A stretch of DNA of 6,644 nt, taken from positions 1-6,644 of the forward strand of contig DAHXPE010000423.1 in NCBI GenBank assembly GCA_027364495.1. Direction: 5' to 3'. Of this stretch, positions 1 to 5,778 are shown in pieces. Origin of the DNA: Candidatus Heimdallarchaeota archaeon (lineage in GTDB: Archaea > Asgardarchaeota > Heimdallarchaeia > Hodarchaeales > LC-3). The notes under the pieces were generated by a model. That model saw nothing but the letters and a program-made list of their open reading frames with translations. It did no database searches and had not been told where the DNA came from. The translations under genes were made by a program, and so were the position numbers. Each line of letters begins with the position of its first letter. The first letter of the stretch is position 1.

Positions 1-120
1 AATGGGATTATCTTTATATATTTTTAACTTAATTGATACTTCAGACCCAATCTTTGGGTTAGTTGGATATACAAAATCTCCGCTCCCTCCTGTTATTATT
101 GTTTCTTTCCAATCAAACAT
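1..120 (-). CDS. N-terminus of a GH13 alpha-amylase/neopullulanase-like glycosidase (partial)
   Basis: This is the first 40 codons of a leftward gene that continues past the left edge of the window. The start is well fixed: the ATG (118-120 on the minus strand) has an in-frame TAA two codons upstream. The peptide starts MFDWKETIITGGSGDF and continues with a 'YPTNPKIGSEVSIKLK' and 'YKDNPI' pattern. That pattern resembles the beginning of the Ig-like N-terminal domain (CBM34/alpha-amylase N domain) of GH13 maltogenic amylases, neopullulanases and cyclomaltodextrinases, which act on alpha-1,4/1,6 glucans. The catalytic barrel is outside the window, so the activity is inferred from a short fragment. 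The gene begins 18 bases after the ubiE stop on the same strand, so cotranscription is likely. No signal peptide is visible, which suggests a cytoplasmic enzyme. Another protein with an Ig-like domain is possible. Confidence 0.6.
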   Translation of the reverse strand, partial: MFDWKETIITGGSGDFVYPTNPKIGSEVSIKLKIYKDNPI

Positions 121-138
121 ATATTAAGTTCACAACGA

Positions 139-891
139 TTAGCTGGGTAATTTAACACCTTGGAATACAGTTACTGAACCCCACACCTGTGGAAACCAGC
201 GAACTTTTTGAAAACCAGCTTCTTGTAATTTTTTAGTAAATTCTAGCGCATTATAAAATGCAGTTACTGATTTCATAAAATAATCATAACCAACTGGTGC
301 TGATGAAAAAATAAATGACATTCGGGTAACTACTTTTTCAAAGTAAAATTTTACAAGAAATCGCCATAAACGGTTTAATGGAGGTGTCGCTTCGACAACT
401 AAAAATGAACCACCAGGTCTCGTAACTCTTAAAATTTCGCGAAGTGCATAAGGGATATCAATAACATTTCTAATACCATATCCAATAGTCAACAAATCAA
501 ATTCATTATCTGGAAAAGGTAATTTCATAATATCCCCATTGACAAATTTAATCTCGTCAGTTAAACCAAGTTTTTTACAGCGCAACTTTCCGACTTTTAA
601 CATTCCTAATGAAAAGTCTAATCCCACTATTTCTGAATGTTTTAGATTTTTATTTTTAGCATGTAAAAAAGCAAAGTCACCAGTTCCAGTAGCAAGATCC
701 AATATTTTTATTTGCCGCTTAGATTTTACCAAGGTTAATGCAAATTTTCTGGTCTTTTTGTGGGTGTAAAAACTCATGAAATCGTTCATAAGATCATAAC
801 GAGGTGCAATCTCGTTAAACATCTGAGCTACCCTATCTGGATCCTTGTTTTTGTTAGCAAAATTTTTTTGAATAATGTCTTTAGATTGCAT
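139..891 (-). CDS. ubiE: UbiE/MenG-type quinone C-methyltransferase
   Basis: This is a 250-residue SAM-dependent class I methyltransferase of the UbiE/MenG family, which methylates demethylmenaquinone (or the ubiquinone precursor) at the end of quinone synthesis. The family signature is visible near the N-terminus, RVAQMFNEIAPRYDLMNDF (20-38). It is followed by SAM motif I, LDLATGTGD (64-72), the acidic residue D92 in GLDFS, GDIMKLPFPDNEFD (119-132), the UbiE-like GYGIRNV (137-143) and RVTRPGG (155-161) before VVEAT. The length is normal for the family. In the first signature the usual tryptophan three positions after the histidine (H44) is absent, and the second has R for K, so this is a diverged member. 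There is no clear ribosome binding site; a TATA-like element lies about 50 bases upstream. If the assignment is right, the host makes a respiratory naphthoquinone. Related small-molecule methyltransferases are the alternative. Confidence 0.87.
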   Translation of the reverse strand: MQSKDIIQKNFANKNKDPDRVAQMFNEIAPRYDLMNDFMSFYTHKKTRKFALTLVKSKRQIKILDLATGTGDFAFLHAKNKNLKHSEIVGLDFSLGMLKVGKLRCKKLGLTDEIKFVNGDIMKLPFPDNEFDLLTIGYGIRNVIDIPYALREILRVTRPGGSFLVVEATPPLNRLWRFLVKFYFEKVVTRMSFIFSSAPVGYDYFMKSVTAFYNALEFTKKLQEAGFQKVRWFPQVWGSVTVFQGVKLPS

Positions 892-940
892 ACAATCATC
901 TGGTGTAAAATAAATAAAAGATTAAACGCTTCTAGCAAAA

Positions 941-952
941 TACTTATAATTT
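941..952 (-). promoter_or_regulatory. TATA-like promoter element for ubiE
   Basis: On the minus strand this reads AAATTATAAGTA, centred about 55 bases before the ubiE start. In an archaeal promoter, transcription would start roughly 25 bases downstream, near 920, giving a leader of about 30 bases. A very similar TTATAAGG sequence sits at a similar distance from the gene at 4633. AT-richness makes chance matches likely. Confidence 0.35.
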
Positions 953-1013
953 AGTAGACTTTAGAAAGATATTAAAAATTGATTTTTCGTTAAAAAACAC
1001 ATCAGTTTTGTAA

Positions 1014-1028
1014 TAAGAATTTTAAACT
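1014..1028 (+). promoter_or_regulatory. Possible BRE/TATA element for the membrane protein-ThDP lyase pair
   Basis: The purine-rich AAGAA followed by TTTTAAAC has the look of an archaeal BRE plus TATA box. It lies in the divergent region between ubiE and the rightward pair, 70-85 bases before the candidate starts at 1082 and 1097. No other sequence in the region is clearly better, and the region offers many AT-rich chance matches. Confidence 0.22.
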
Positions 1029-1096
1029 TTCTATTAGGAGTTTATTTATTATCTTTTTGGTGCTTACTTACTGATTTTAAAGTGCGTTTCTTAAAT

Positions 1097-1315
1097 ATGT
1101 CAAATAAACCGACTTTCAAGACTGAATTGTTGATTATCCTTACGACTGGTTACTTCAATATAAGTCTTGGATTAGTAATAATCTTATTAGGTCTAGGTCT
1201 CCCCAATACAGAATGGTATAAATTCCTTTACTTCGTCATTGGATTAATAGTAATGAGTTACCCATTTTTTCATTATAGGGATAGGAGAAAGGAGATAAAT
1301 ACGAATGTCAAGTGA
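1097..1315 (+). CDS. Small two-helix membrane protein, coupled to the ThDP lyase
   Basis: This is an unrecognised protein of 72 residues if the ATG at 1097 is used, or 77 from the in-frame GTG at 1082. Neither start has a convincing ribosome binding site. A hydrophilic N-terminus (MSNKPTFKTE) is followed by a hydrophobic segment at about residues 11-35 (LLIILTTGYF then SLGLVIILLGLGL). A short polar loop (PNTEWYK) comes next, then a second segment at about 43-58 (FLYFVIGLIVMSYPFF), and a basic tail [14 protein letters not shown]. The two helices and basic tail suggest a hairpin with both ends in the cytoplasm. Its last 11 bases overlap the start of the next gene, and the ribosome binding site of that gene lies inside this one, so translation is probably coupled. 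It could be a membrane anchor or partner for the enzyme; that is inference only. No family could be assigned. Confidence 0.7.
   Translation: MSNKPTFKTELLIILTTGYFNISLGLVIILLGLGLPNTEWYKFLYFVIGLIVMSYPFFHYRDRRKEINTNVK
1288..1294 (+). promoter_or_regulatory. Ribosome binding site of the ThDP lyase gene
   Basis: AAAGGAG ends 10 bases before the ATG at 1305 and lies within the coding sequence of the small membrane protein. It is the clearest Shine-Dalgarno match in the window. It supports the start at 1305, and with the 11-base gene overlap it indicates translational coupling. Confidence 0.6.
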
Positions 1316-3047
1316 TAACAAATATGGAGGCTATTATGTAGCCCAAATTCTAAAGAAAAATGGAATAGAACATGTTTTTTCATTGACTGGTGGCCATATA
1401 GCACCAATCCTTATTGCATGTAAAAAATTGGATATTAAAGTAATCGATGTCCGTCACGAAGTGACAACTGTGTTTGCTGCTGATGCTTATAGCAGACTCA
1501 GTGATAAAGTTGGTGTAGCGATAGTTACTGCTGGCCCAGGAATAACTAATACAGTTACAGCTGTTAAAAATGCACAGATGGCCCAATCTCCGGTTGTTAT
1601 TATTGGAGGAGCAACTCCAAGAATATTTAAAGGAAGAGGCTCTTTGCAAGATATAGATCAAATATCAGTAATGAAAACATTAGTAAAATGGCAAGCAACA
1701 ATTAAATCTTACAATGATTTATGGAAAGTTTCTGAAGCTTTTTACAAGGCAAAAGAAGGGGTTCCAGGGCCGGTCTTTATTGAAATTCCAATTGATGTTC
1801 TTTGGCCAATGGATATGGTAAAGAATTCATTTGAGGTAGGAACTAAAAATTTAGGAAAATCTTTGCAAGGAAAACTAATAAAATTTTGGATAGATCGTTA
1901 CATAAAAAAAACATTAGCTGGTTCTGATTCATTTGTAGTTCCTGATCTAAAAACTGTGACAAATAAGCCTTTTGCTAAAGGAACTCTGCAGAAAATTACT
2001 ACCTTGTTAATGGAATCTCATAAGCCTATTTTATTGATAGGTAGTCAGGCTATTTCATATGCAACGGTTCAAAATGTTTCTAATGCCGTTGAAAATTTAA
2101 AAATTCCAGTTTATCTTTCTGGAATGGCAAGAGGTTTATTGGGTAAAGATAATAAGATACAATTCAGGCATAAAAGAAAAGAAGCCCTAAAGGAAGCTGA
2201 TCTTGTAATTTTAGCCGGCGTGCCTAATGATTTTAGGTTAGAATATGGCAGGTCGATAAATAGAAGAGCTACTCTTATTTCAGTGAATCTCAGCAAAGAA
2301 GATTTAACTAAAAATAGAAAGCCTAACATTGGTATAATTAATGATCCAGGACAATTTTTAATAGAATTAGCGAAAAATGTTAGTAATCAAGATAACAAAT
2401 GGAATTCTTGGTTCGAAACACTAAATCAAAGAGAAAATGAAAGAAATAAAGATATATTGAATCAAAGCAAAGAGAAAATGGAAAGGATAAACCCTCTCTT
2501 TATGAGTTTAGAGTTGGAGACTTTTTTAAATGACAATTCTATTCTTATAGGTGATGGAGGAGATATTATTGCTACAATTAGTTATATTGTCCAACCTAGA
2601 AAGCCCCTAAGTTGGCTTGATCCTGGACCATTTGGGACTTTAGGCGTTGGTGCTGGTTTTGCACTTGCCGCTAAAATTTTAAATACCGAAAAGGACATTT
2701 ATCTTATTTATGGCGATGGTTCTGTGGGCTATAGCTTAATCGAATGGGATACATTTGTCCGACATAAAATCCCTATTATAGGAATAATAGGAAACGATTC
2801 TGGTTGGATGCAGGTAGCTCGTGAGCAAGTAGATGTGTTTAAAGATTCAGTAGGAACCGATCTTGGTGATAGGTATTATGAAAAGGCAGTTGAAGGCTTT
2901 GGTGTAAAAGGCTTTCGTGTGGTAAATGATTCTGAATTAGCAAATGTCTTCCAAGATGCATTAACAATATCAAAAACAAATCAAAGTGTTCTAATAAATA
3001 TTATGCTTGGAAGAGGTGATTTTAGAAAAGGTTCAATCTCAATGTAA
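1305..3047 (+). CDS. ThDP-dependent enzyme of the ILVBL/HACL2 (2-hydroxyacyl-CoA lyase-like) group
   Basis: This 580-residue protein has the three-domain ThDP enzyme layout: PYR domain about 5-170, central domain about 225-360, PP domain about 395-575. The catalytic glutamate that activates the cofactor is E52 in [14 protein letters not shown]. The Mg/ThDP motif starts at G470-D471-G472 and ends at N497-D498, where most relatives have Asn-Asn. Recalled from memory, human ILVBL shares several near-identical stretches. These are [30 protein letters not shown] (273-280), [17 protein letters not shown] (437-453), [24 protein letters not shown] and the C-terminal GR.DFR.GSI. ILVBL/HACL2 cleaves 2-hydroxyacyl-CoA to formyl-CoA and an aldehyde; the substrate here is unknown. 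Acetolactate synthase is less likely: no ilvN or ilvC lies nearby and the conserved blocks are ILVBL-like. The protein has no N-terminal membrane segment, unlike the animal enzyme. It is translationally coupled to the small membrane protein upstream. Confidence 0.85.
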   Translation: MSSDNKYGGYYVAQILKKNGIEHVFSLTGGHIAPILIACKKLDIKVIDVRHEVTTVFAADAYSRLSDKVGVAIVTAGPGITNTVTAVKNAQMAQSPVVIIGGATPRIFKGRGSLQDIDQISVMKTLVKWQATIKSYNDLWKVSEAFYKAKEGVPGPVFIEIPIDVLWPMDMVKNSFEVGTKNLGKSLQGKLIKFWIDRYIKKTLAGSDSFVVPDLKTVTNKPFAKGTLQKITTLLMESHKPILLIGSQAISYATVQNVSNAVENLKIPVYLSGMARGLLGKDNKIQFRHKRKEALKEADLVILAGVPNDFRLEYGRSINRRATLISVNLSKEDLTKNRKPNIGIINDPGQFLIELAKNVSNQDNKWNSWFETLNQRENERNKDILNQSKEKMERINPLFMSLELETFLNDNSILIGDGGDIIATISYIVQPRKPLSWLDPGPFGTLGVGAGFALAAKILNTEKDIYLIYGDGSVGYSLIEWDTFVRHKIPIIGIIGNDSGWMQVAREQVDVFKDSVGTDLGDRYYEKAVEGFGVKGFRVVNDSELANVFQDALTISKTNQSVLINIMLGRGDFRKGSISM

Positions 3048-3184
3048 TTGAAAAGGATGTTTTAATATTTACCAATTTTGTAGATAAATAGTAAATTATA
3101 TTTAATTATGAGTCCAAAAAGTAATCTTTCGGTATTGTCGGTGTCCTTTAATAGAGTTTTAAGAATTTGACTAAATTTAATAGG

Positions 3185-3204
3185 TGCAGCTAGAGGTAGC
3201 AGCA
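3185..3204. other. Small imperfect hairpin
   Basis: TGCAGCTA and TAGCAGCA can pair across a GAGG loop: four base pairs next to the loop (GCTA/TAGC), an A-A mismatch, then three more pairs (TGC/GCA). It is the most GC-rich patch of this intergenic region. It is not followed by a T run, so it is not a classical intrinsic terminator. It may be chance. Confidence 0.25.
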
Positions 3205-3349
3205 TATAATGCATTTAAAAATTTATTTTGAAGTATTTTCGATTTCTTACCGATTAAAATGCTGTATCAATAAATAAGGTTATCATAATGTTAGAAACAG
3301 TTTAAAATGGTTCATTGAATTGGCTTTTAAAGATTTATAAAAATATTAC

Positions 3350-3359
3350 TTTATATAAA
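3350..3359 (+). promoter_or_regulatory. TATA-like element before the M42 peptidase
   Basis: TTTATATAAA lies about 65-75 bases before the candidate starts of the peptidase gene. A second candidate, GATTTATAAAAAT, lies just upstream at about 3332. An archaeal start site about 25 bases downstream would give a leader of some 40 bases. AT-rich background lowers the weight of this match. Confidence 0.35.
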
Positions 3360-3421
3360 AATTGGTAAACAAAATTTCATATGGAAAAAAAGGTTAACTT
3401 TGAAAATATAAAACGATTGTG

Positions 3422-4498
3422 ATGTATATGTCTGTACACGAAATAATAAGTCTACAAAAACAATTAAGCGACTTAATAGGAATTTCAGGTAACGAACAAG
3501 ATGTAAGTGCATTTATTAAAGAGATAATAACTCCATTAGTAAATAAAGTATGGATTGATCCATTAGGTAATCTTCTTGCAATAAAACAAGGAAGTGATCC
3601 CCAAGCTCATAAGATTATGCTTGATGCGCATATGGATGAGGTCGGTTTGATTATTAACTACATCGAGGAAGATGGATATCTTCGATTTGGTCTGGTAGGA
3701 GGGTTTGATACACGTATTTTGCTAGCTCAAGCTGTTCAGTTAAAAACAGCTGATGGTAAAAGAATTAATGGAATTATTGGTGCAAAACCTCCACATTTAT
3801 TATCAGCTGATGAAAGTAAGAAAGCAATTGATGAAAATGATCTATATATTGATGCTGGATTTACATCTGCAAAAGATGCTGAAGATCATGGTGTTATGAT
3901 TGGAACAAATGGTGTACTTTATGATCCATTCGTGGAATTACCAAATAATATCATAAGAGCAAAAGCAATTGATGATAGATTAGGTTGTAATTTAATTATT
4001 CAATTATTAAAACGATTGAAGGATATTCAATTAGCAGAAACCTTATTGATCTCATTTTCTTGTCAGGAAGAAGTAGGTCTTCGTGGAGCTGGGAGCTCTG
4101 CTTTTTCACTTGACCCTACAATAGCTATTGAATTAGAAAGTACAACTGGTGATGATAACCCGCAAATAAAGAAAAAAGAAAGACCAGCAGAATTTTCCAA
4201 AGGGCCAGCCATAACTATAATGGATAGCAATACTATTACAAATCATAAAGTGAATGAAAGGATAATTAAAAATGCAGAATTAAATAATATTAAATTTCAG
4301 TTTAAAAAACCTAGAATTGGAGGAGGCACTAATGCAGGACGAATACATCTCACTAAAGGAGGTATTGCCACAAGTATAATATCAGTTCCATGTAAATATT
4401 TGCATTCACCAGTCACTTATGCAAGTATGGATGATGCACTCGCTGCTCTCGATTTATTAGAAGCATTCATAAGAAATAAAGCAAATATTAATGTGTAG
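3422..4498 (+). CDS. M42 family metallo-aminopeptidase (tetrahedral aminopeptidase/YsdC-like)
   Basis: This 358-residue protein is of the M42 family: cytoplasmic two-metal aminopeptidases, often 12-subunit tetrahedra, that trim peptides released by proteases. Many are annotated as glutamyl aminopeptidase or 'endoglucanase M'. Numbering from the ATG at 3422, the metal ligands and catalytic residues are H70 and D72 in LDAHMDEVG, D184 in AKAIDDRLG, the pair E216-E217 in QEEVGLRGA, E239 in IAIELEST, and H328 in KYLHSPV. In many M42 enzymes the fourth ligand is Asp; a Glu form is found in a subset. IGGGTNAGRIH (299-309) is also typical of the family. All core residues are present, so it is likely active. 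Possible starts are GTG 3419, ATG 3422 and ATG 3428; a GTGAT just before 3428 could act as a weak ribosome site, so the true start is uncertain by three codons. It appears to be a single-gene unit with a T-rich stretch after it. Confidence 0.93.
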   Translation: MYMSVHEIISLQKQLSDLIGISGNEQDVSAFIKEIITPLVNKVWIDPLGNLLAIKQGSDPQAHKIMLDAHMDEVGLIINYIEEDGYLRFGLVGGFDTRILLAQAVQLKTADGKRINGIIGAKPPHLLSADESKKAIDENDLYIDAGFTSAKDAEDHGVMIGTNGVLYDPFVELPNNIIRAKAIDDRLGCNLIIQLLKRLKDIQLAETLLISFSCQEEVGLRGAGSSAFSLDPTIAIELESTTGDDNPQIKKKERPAEFSKGPAITIMDSNTITNHKVNERIIKNAELNNIKFQFKKPRIGGGTNAGRIHLTKGGIATSIISVPCKYLHSPVTYASMDDALAALDLLEAFIRNKANINV

Positions 4499-4565
4499 TT
4501 AATTTTACTTTTTTGGATTCAATACTCTGATTTTTACTTACTTCATTTTCTTACCGCTTTAGAAA

Positions 4566-4573
4566 TTTTTTTT
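4566..4573 (+). terminator. T-run terminator after the M42 peptidase
   Basis: A run of eight T ends a broader T-rich stretch that begins just after the peptidase stop, with other T runs near 4510 and 4531. Archaeal polymerases can terminate on such runs without a hairpin. The position, after the peptidase and before a new TATA-like element, fits the end of one unit and the start of the next. Confidence 0.5.
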
Positions 4574-4577
4574 AATG

Positions 4578-4589
4578 GATTATAAGGTT
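4578..4589 (+). promoter_or_regulatory. TATA-like element before the orphan ORF-hydrolase pair
   Basis: GATTATAAGGTT is centred about 50 bases before the ATG at 4633, directly after the T-run. It shares TTATAAG with the element before ubiE, at a similar distance from its gene. A start of transcription near 4608 would leave a leader of about 25 bases. Confidence 0.35.
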
Positions 4590-4632
4590 AAGTACTTCTT
4601 AAATCAAAACAGAGAATTGATCATTTCAGCGA

Positions 4633-4920
4633 ATGAAATTTAATTCTATAAAAAAGGAATTTTTTGTTTTAACAACTCAATTTAACATTTATTTTATAGA
4701 ACCTGTCTTCGAAGGTTTAATAAGCCCAGAAGATATTTTAGTCAATGAAAACAGATCTCAATTTATTGCTGAATCTGATACTTATAATAACCAACAAAGA
4801 GAGATTACCCGTGGCATGGGTCTTTTTGTCAGAAATAAAGTTAAATTAGATACAATTTCATGTTATACAAAGATTTATAAATTTTATTTCCTAGGAACAA
4901 ACATAAATGAATTCTATTAG
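4633..4920 (+). CDS. Unrecognised 95-residue protein upstream of the hydrolase
   Basis: I do not recognise this protein. It starts MKFNSIKKEFFVLTTQF and ends YKFYFLGTNINEFY. The first third is rich in aromatic residues (FNIYFIEPVFEGL) and could form beta strands. The middle is polar (NENRSQF, ESDTYNNQQREITRG) and the end is basic and aromatic. There is no signal peptide, membrane segment or metal motif. The codons are in line with its neighbours (GAA, GAT, ATT and TTA common), which favours a real gene. Its last 14 bases overlap the start of the hydrolase gene, so the two are probably translated in tandem. Upstream there is a TATA-like element but no good ribosome site. It could be a spurious frame in AT-rich DNA, or a remnant of a longer gene. 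Confidence 0.5.
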   Translation: MKFNSIKKEFFVLTTQFNIYFIEPVFEGLISPEDILVNENRSQFIAESDTYNNQQREITRGMGLFVRNKVKLDTISCYTKIYKFYFLGTNINEFY

Positions 4921-5737
4921 TCCCATAAAAAAAGAATTTCATGGTATTGAATATTATAAATATAATTCCAACAATAACAAAAAGACAATACTCTTTATTC
5001 ATGGTCTTGGATTAAATAAAAATTTTTTTAGTTCCCATTTAGGTTTATATAGGTTGTCTAGTTATTCATGGATTGTCCCAGATCTAATTGGTCATGGTGA
5101 ATCCTATAAAGCTGAATCCTTACTTGCCTATTCCATGAAATACCAAGCTGAACAGATTTTACAAATTCTTTTCCAAGAATCGGTATCAAATTTAATAATT
5201 GTTGCTCATTCAATGGGTTCTACGATAGCCTATTATCTTATTACAAGCATATTAAGATTAAAAGAGGTGAAAAAAGGTGAAAATTATCCTATCGACACAA
5301 AATTATTTATTTCAGTAGAAGGCAATATAGATGAAAATGATGCTTTTTTTCCTGGCCAAATTGCGTCTACAAGTTGGAATCAATTTAATAATATTGATTA
5401 TTTAGAAATTATTAATGATTTGAAGATCAATAATAAAAATTATTATGAAACCATTAGATTTTGTTCACCATGGGATCTTTATGCCAGTTCAATAGAATTG
5501 GTTAAAATATCCAATGCTGAAATAACAATGCCTTTGATAGAGGCTTTTTCTCATTCTGTCCCAGTAAAAATATTTTATGGTGAAAAAAATAAGGGTTTTT
5601 TCACGTCAGAATTGCTACTGAAAAAGAAGTTTGAAATAGAATATATTCCAAATTCTGGTCATGATATGCTTCATGATAATCCAAAGGGATTTTGGGATAT
5701 GATACTTAAAGATATTGAAAGACTTGAGAAAAAATAA
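4907..5737 (+). CDS. Alpha/beta-hydrolase fold protein
   Basis: This 276-residue cytoplasmic protein has the alpha/beta-hydrolase fold. The oxyanion-hole motif is FIHGLGLNKNFF (30-41), followed by the conserved PDLIGHGES (58-66). The nucleophile is S102 in the elbow VAHSMGS, where Ala replaces the usual first Gly. The likely catalytic histidine is H252 in PNSGHDMLHDNP. The acid is less clear: after strand 7 the sequence is FYGEKNKG, with N228 where relatives often have Asp, so E226 or a residue of the cap (SVEGNIDENDAFF, 136-148) may serve instead. The EGN motif occurs, as I recall, in a subgroup of uncharacterised hydrolases. Substrate is unknown: ester, amide or thioester are all possible. 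AGGA at 4893-4896 lies 10 bases before the ATG and supports the start. The gene overlaps the orphan ORF by 14 bases and converges on the DUF2085 gene 41 bases beyond its stop. Confidence 0.87.
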   Translation: MNSISPIKKEFHGIEYYKYNSNNNKKTILFIHGLGLNKNFFSSHLGLYRLSSYSWIVPDLIGHGESYKAESLLAYSMKYQAEQILQILFQESVSNLIIVAHSMGSTIAYYLITSILRLKEVKKGENYPIDTKLFISVEGNIDENDAFFPGQIASTSWNQFNNIDYLEIINDLKINNKNYYETIRFCSPWDLYASSIELVKISNAEITMPLIEAFSHSVPVKIFYGEKNKGFFTSELLLKKKFEIEYIPNSGHDMLHDNPKGFWDMILKDIERLEKK

Positions 5738-5778
5738 GAGGGATTTAAATACAAACAATAAAAATTCTTCAAATTAAT
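5738..5778. terminator. Short convergent intergenic region
   Basis: These 41 bases separate two converging genes. Read on the minus strand the region contains TTTTTATTGTTTG (about 5755-5767), a T-rich tract suited to archaeal termination of the DUF2085 unit. On the plus strand it is A-rich, and termination of the hydrolase transcript may lie inside the opposing gene. There is no clear hairpin. Confidence 0.3.

Larger units (their letters stand above)
3048..3418. other. Intergenic region of about 370 bases without a recognised gene
   Basis: No coding region of convincing length was found on either strand. The longest short frame noticed on the plus strand starts at 3108 and gives only 20 codons (MSPKSNLSVLS...). 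The region holds a small hairpin at 3185-3204 and, at the right end, AT-rich elements that could be the promoter of the peptidase gene. The first 40 bases after the ThDP lyase stop contain short T runs (TTTT, TTT, TTTT) that may act as a weak archaeal terminator. No tRNA-like or riboswitch-like structure was recognised. Confidence 0.6.

Noticed and set aside
539..954. Two plus-strand open frames opposite and beside ubiE (539-769 and 760-954)
   Set aside because: They lie mostly antisense to the well-supported ubiE gene, and their products resemble no family. They are shadow frames.
1380..1661. Minus-strand open frame of 93 codons inside the ThDP lyase gene
   Set aside because: It is entirely antisense to the conserved PYR domain and its product is a low-complexity Ser/Asn/Cys-rich sequence.
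2111..2329. Minus-strand open frame of 72 codons inside the ThDP lyase gene
   Set aside because: It is antisense to the central domain, has no independent support and looks like a shadow frame.
1305..3047. Annotation as acetolactate synthase large subunit (ilvB)
   Set aside because: The fold is shared, but the most conserved blocks match ILVBL, and no ilvN, ilvC or other branched-chain genes are next to it.
3108..3170. Short plus-strand frame of 20 codons (MSPKSNLSVLS...)
   Set aside because: It is too short, has no ribosome site or recognisable motif, and is expected by chance.
3180..3210. tRNA- or small-RNA-like GC-richer patch
   Set aside because: Only a short imperfect hairpin forms; there is no acceptor stem, T-loop or anticodon arm pattern.
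3243..4556. Ten-base repeat TTTCTTACCG at 3243-3252 and 4547-4556, both in intergenic regions
   Set aside because: A single ten-base match in a 6.6 kb AT-rich window is expected by chance, and flanking bases do not match.
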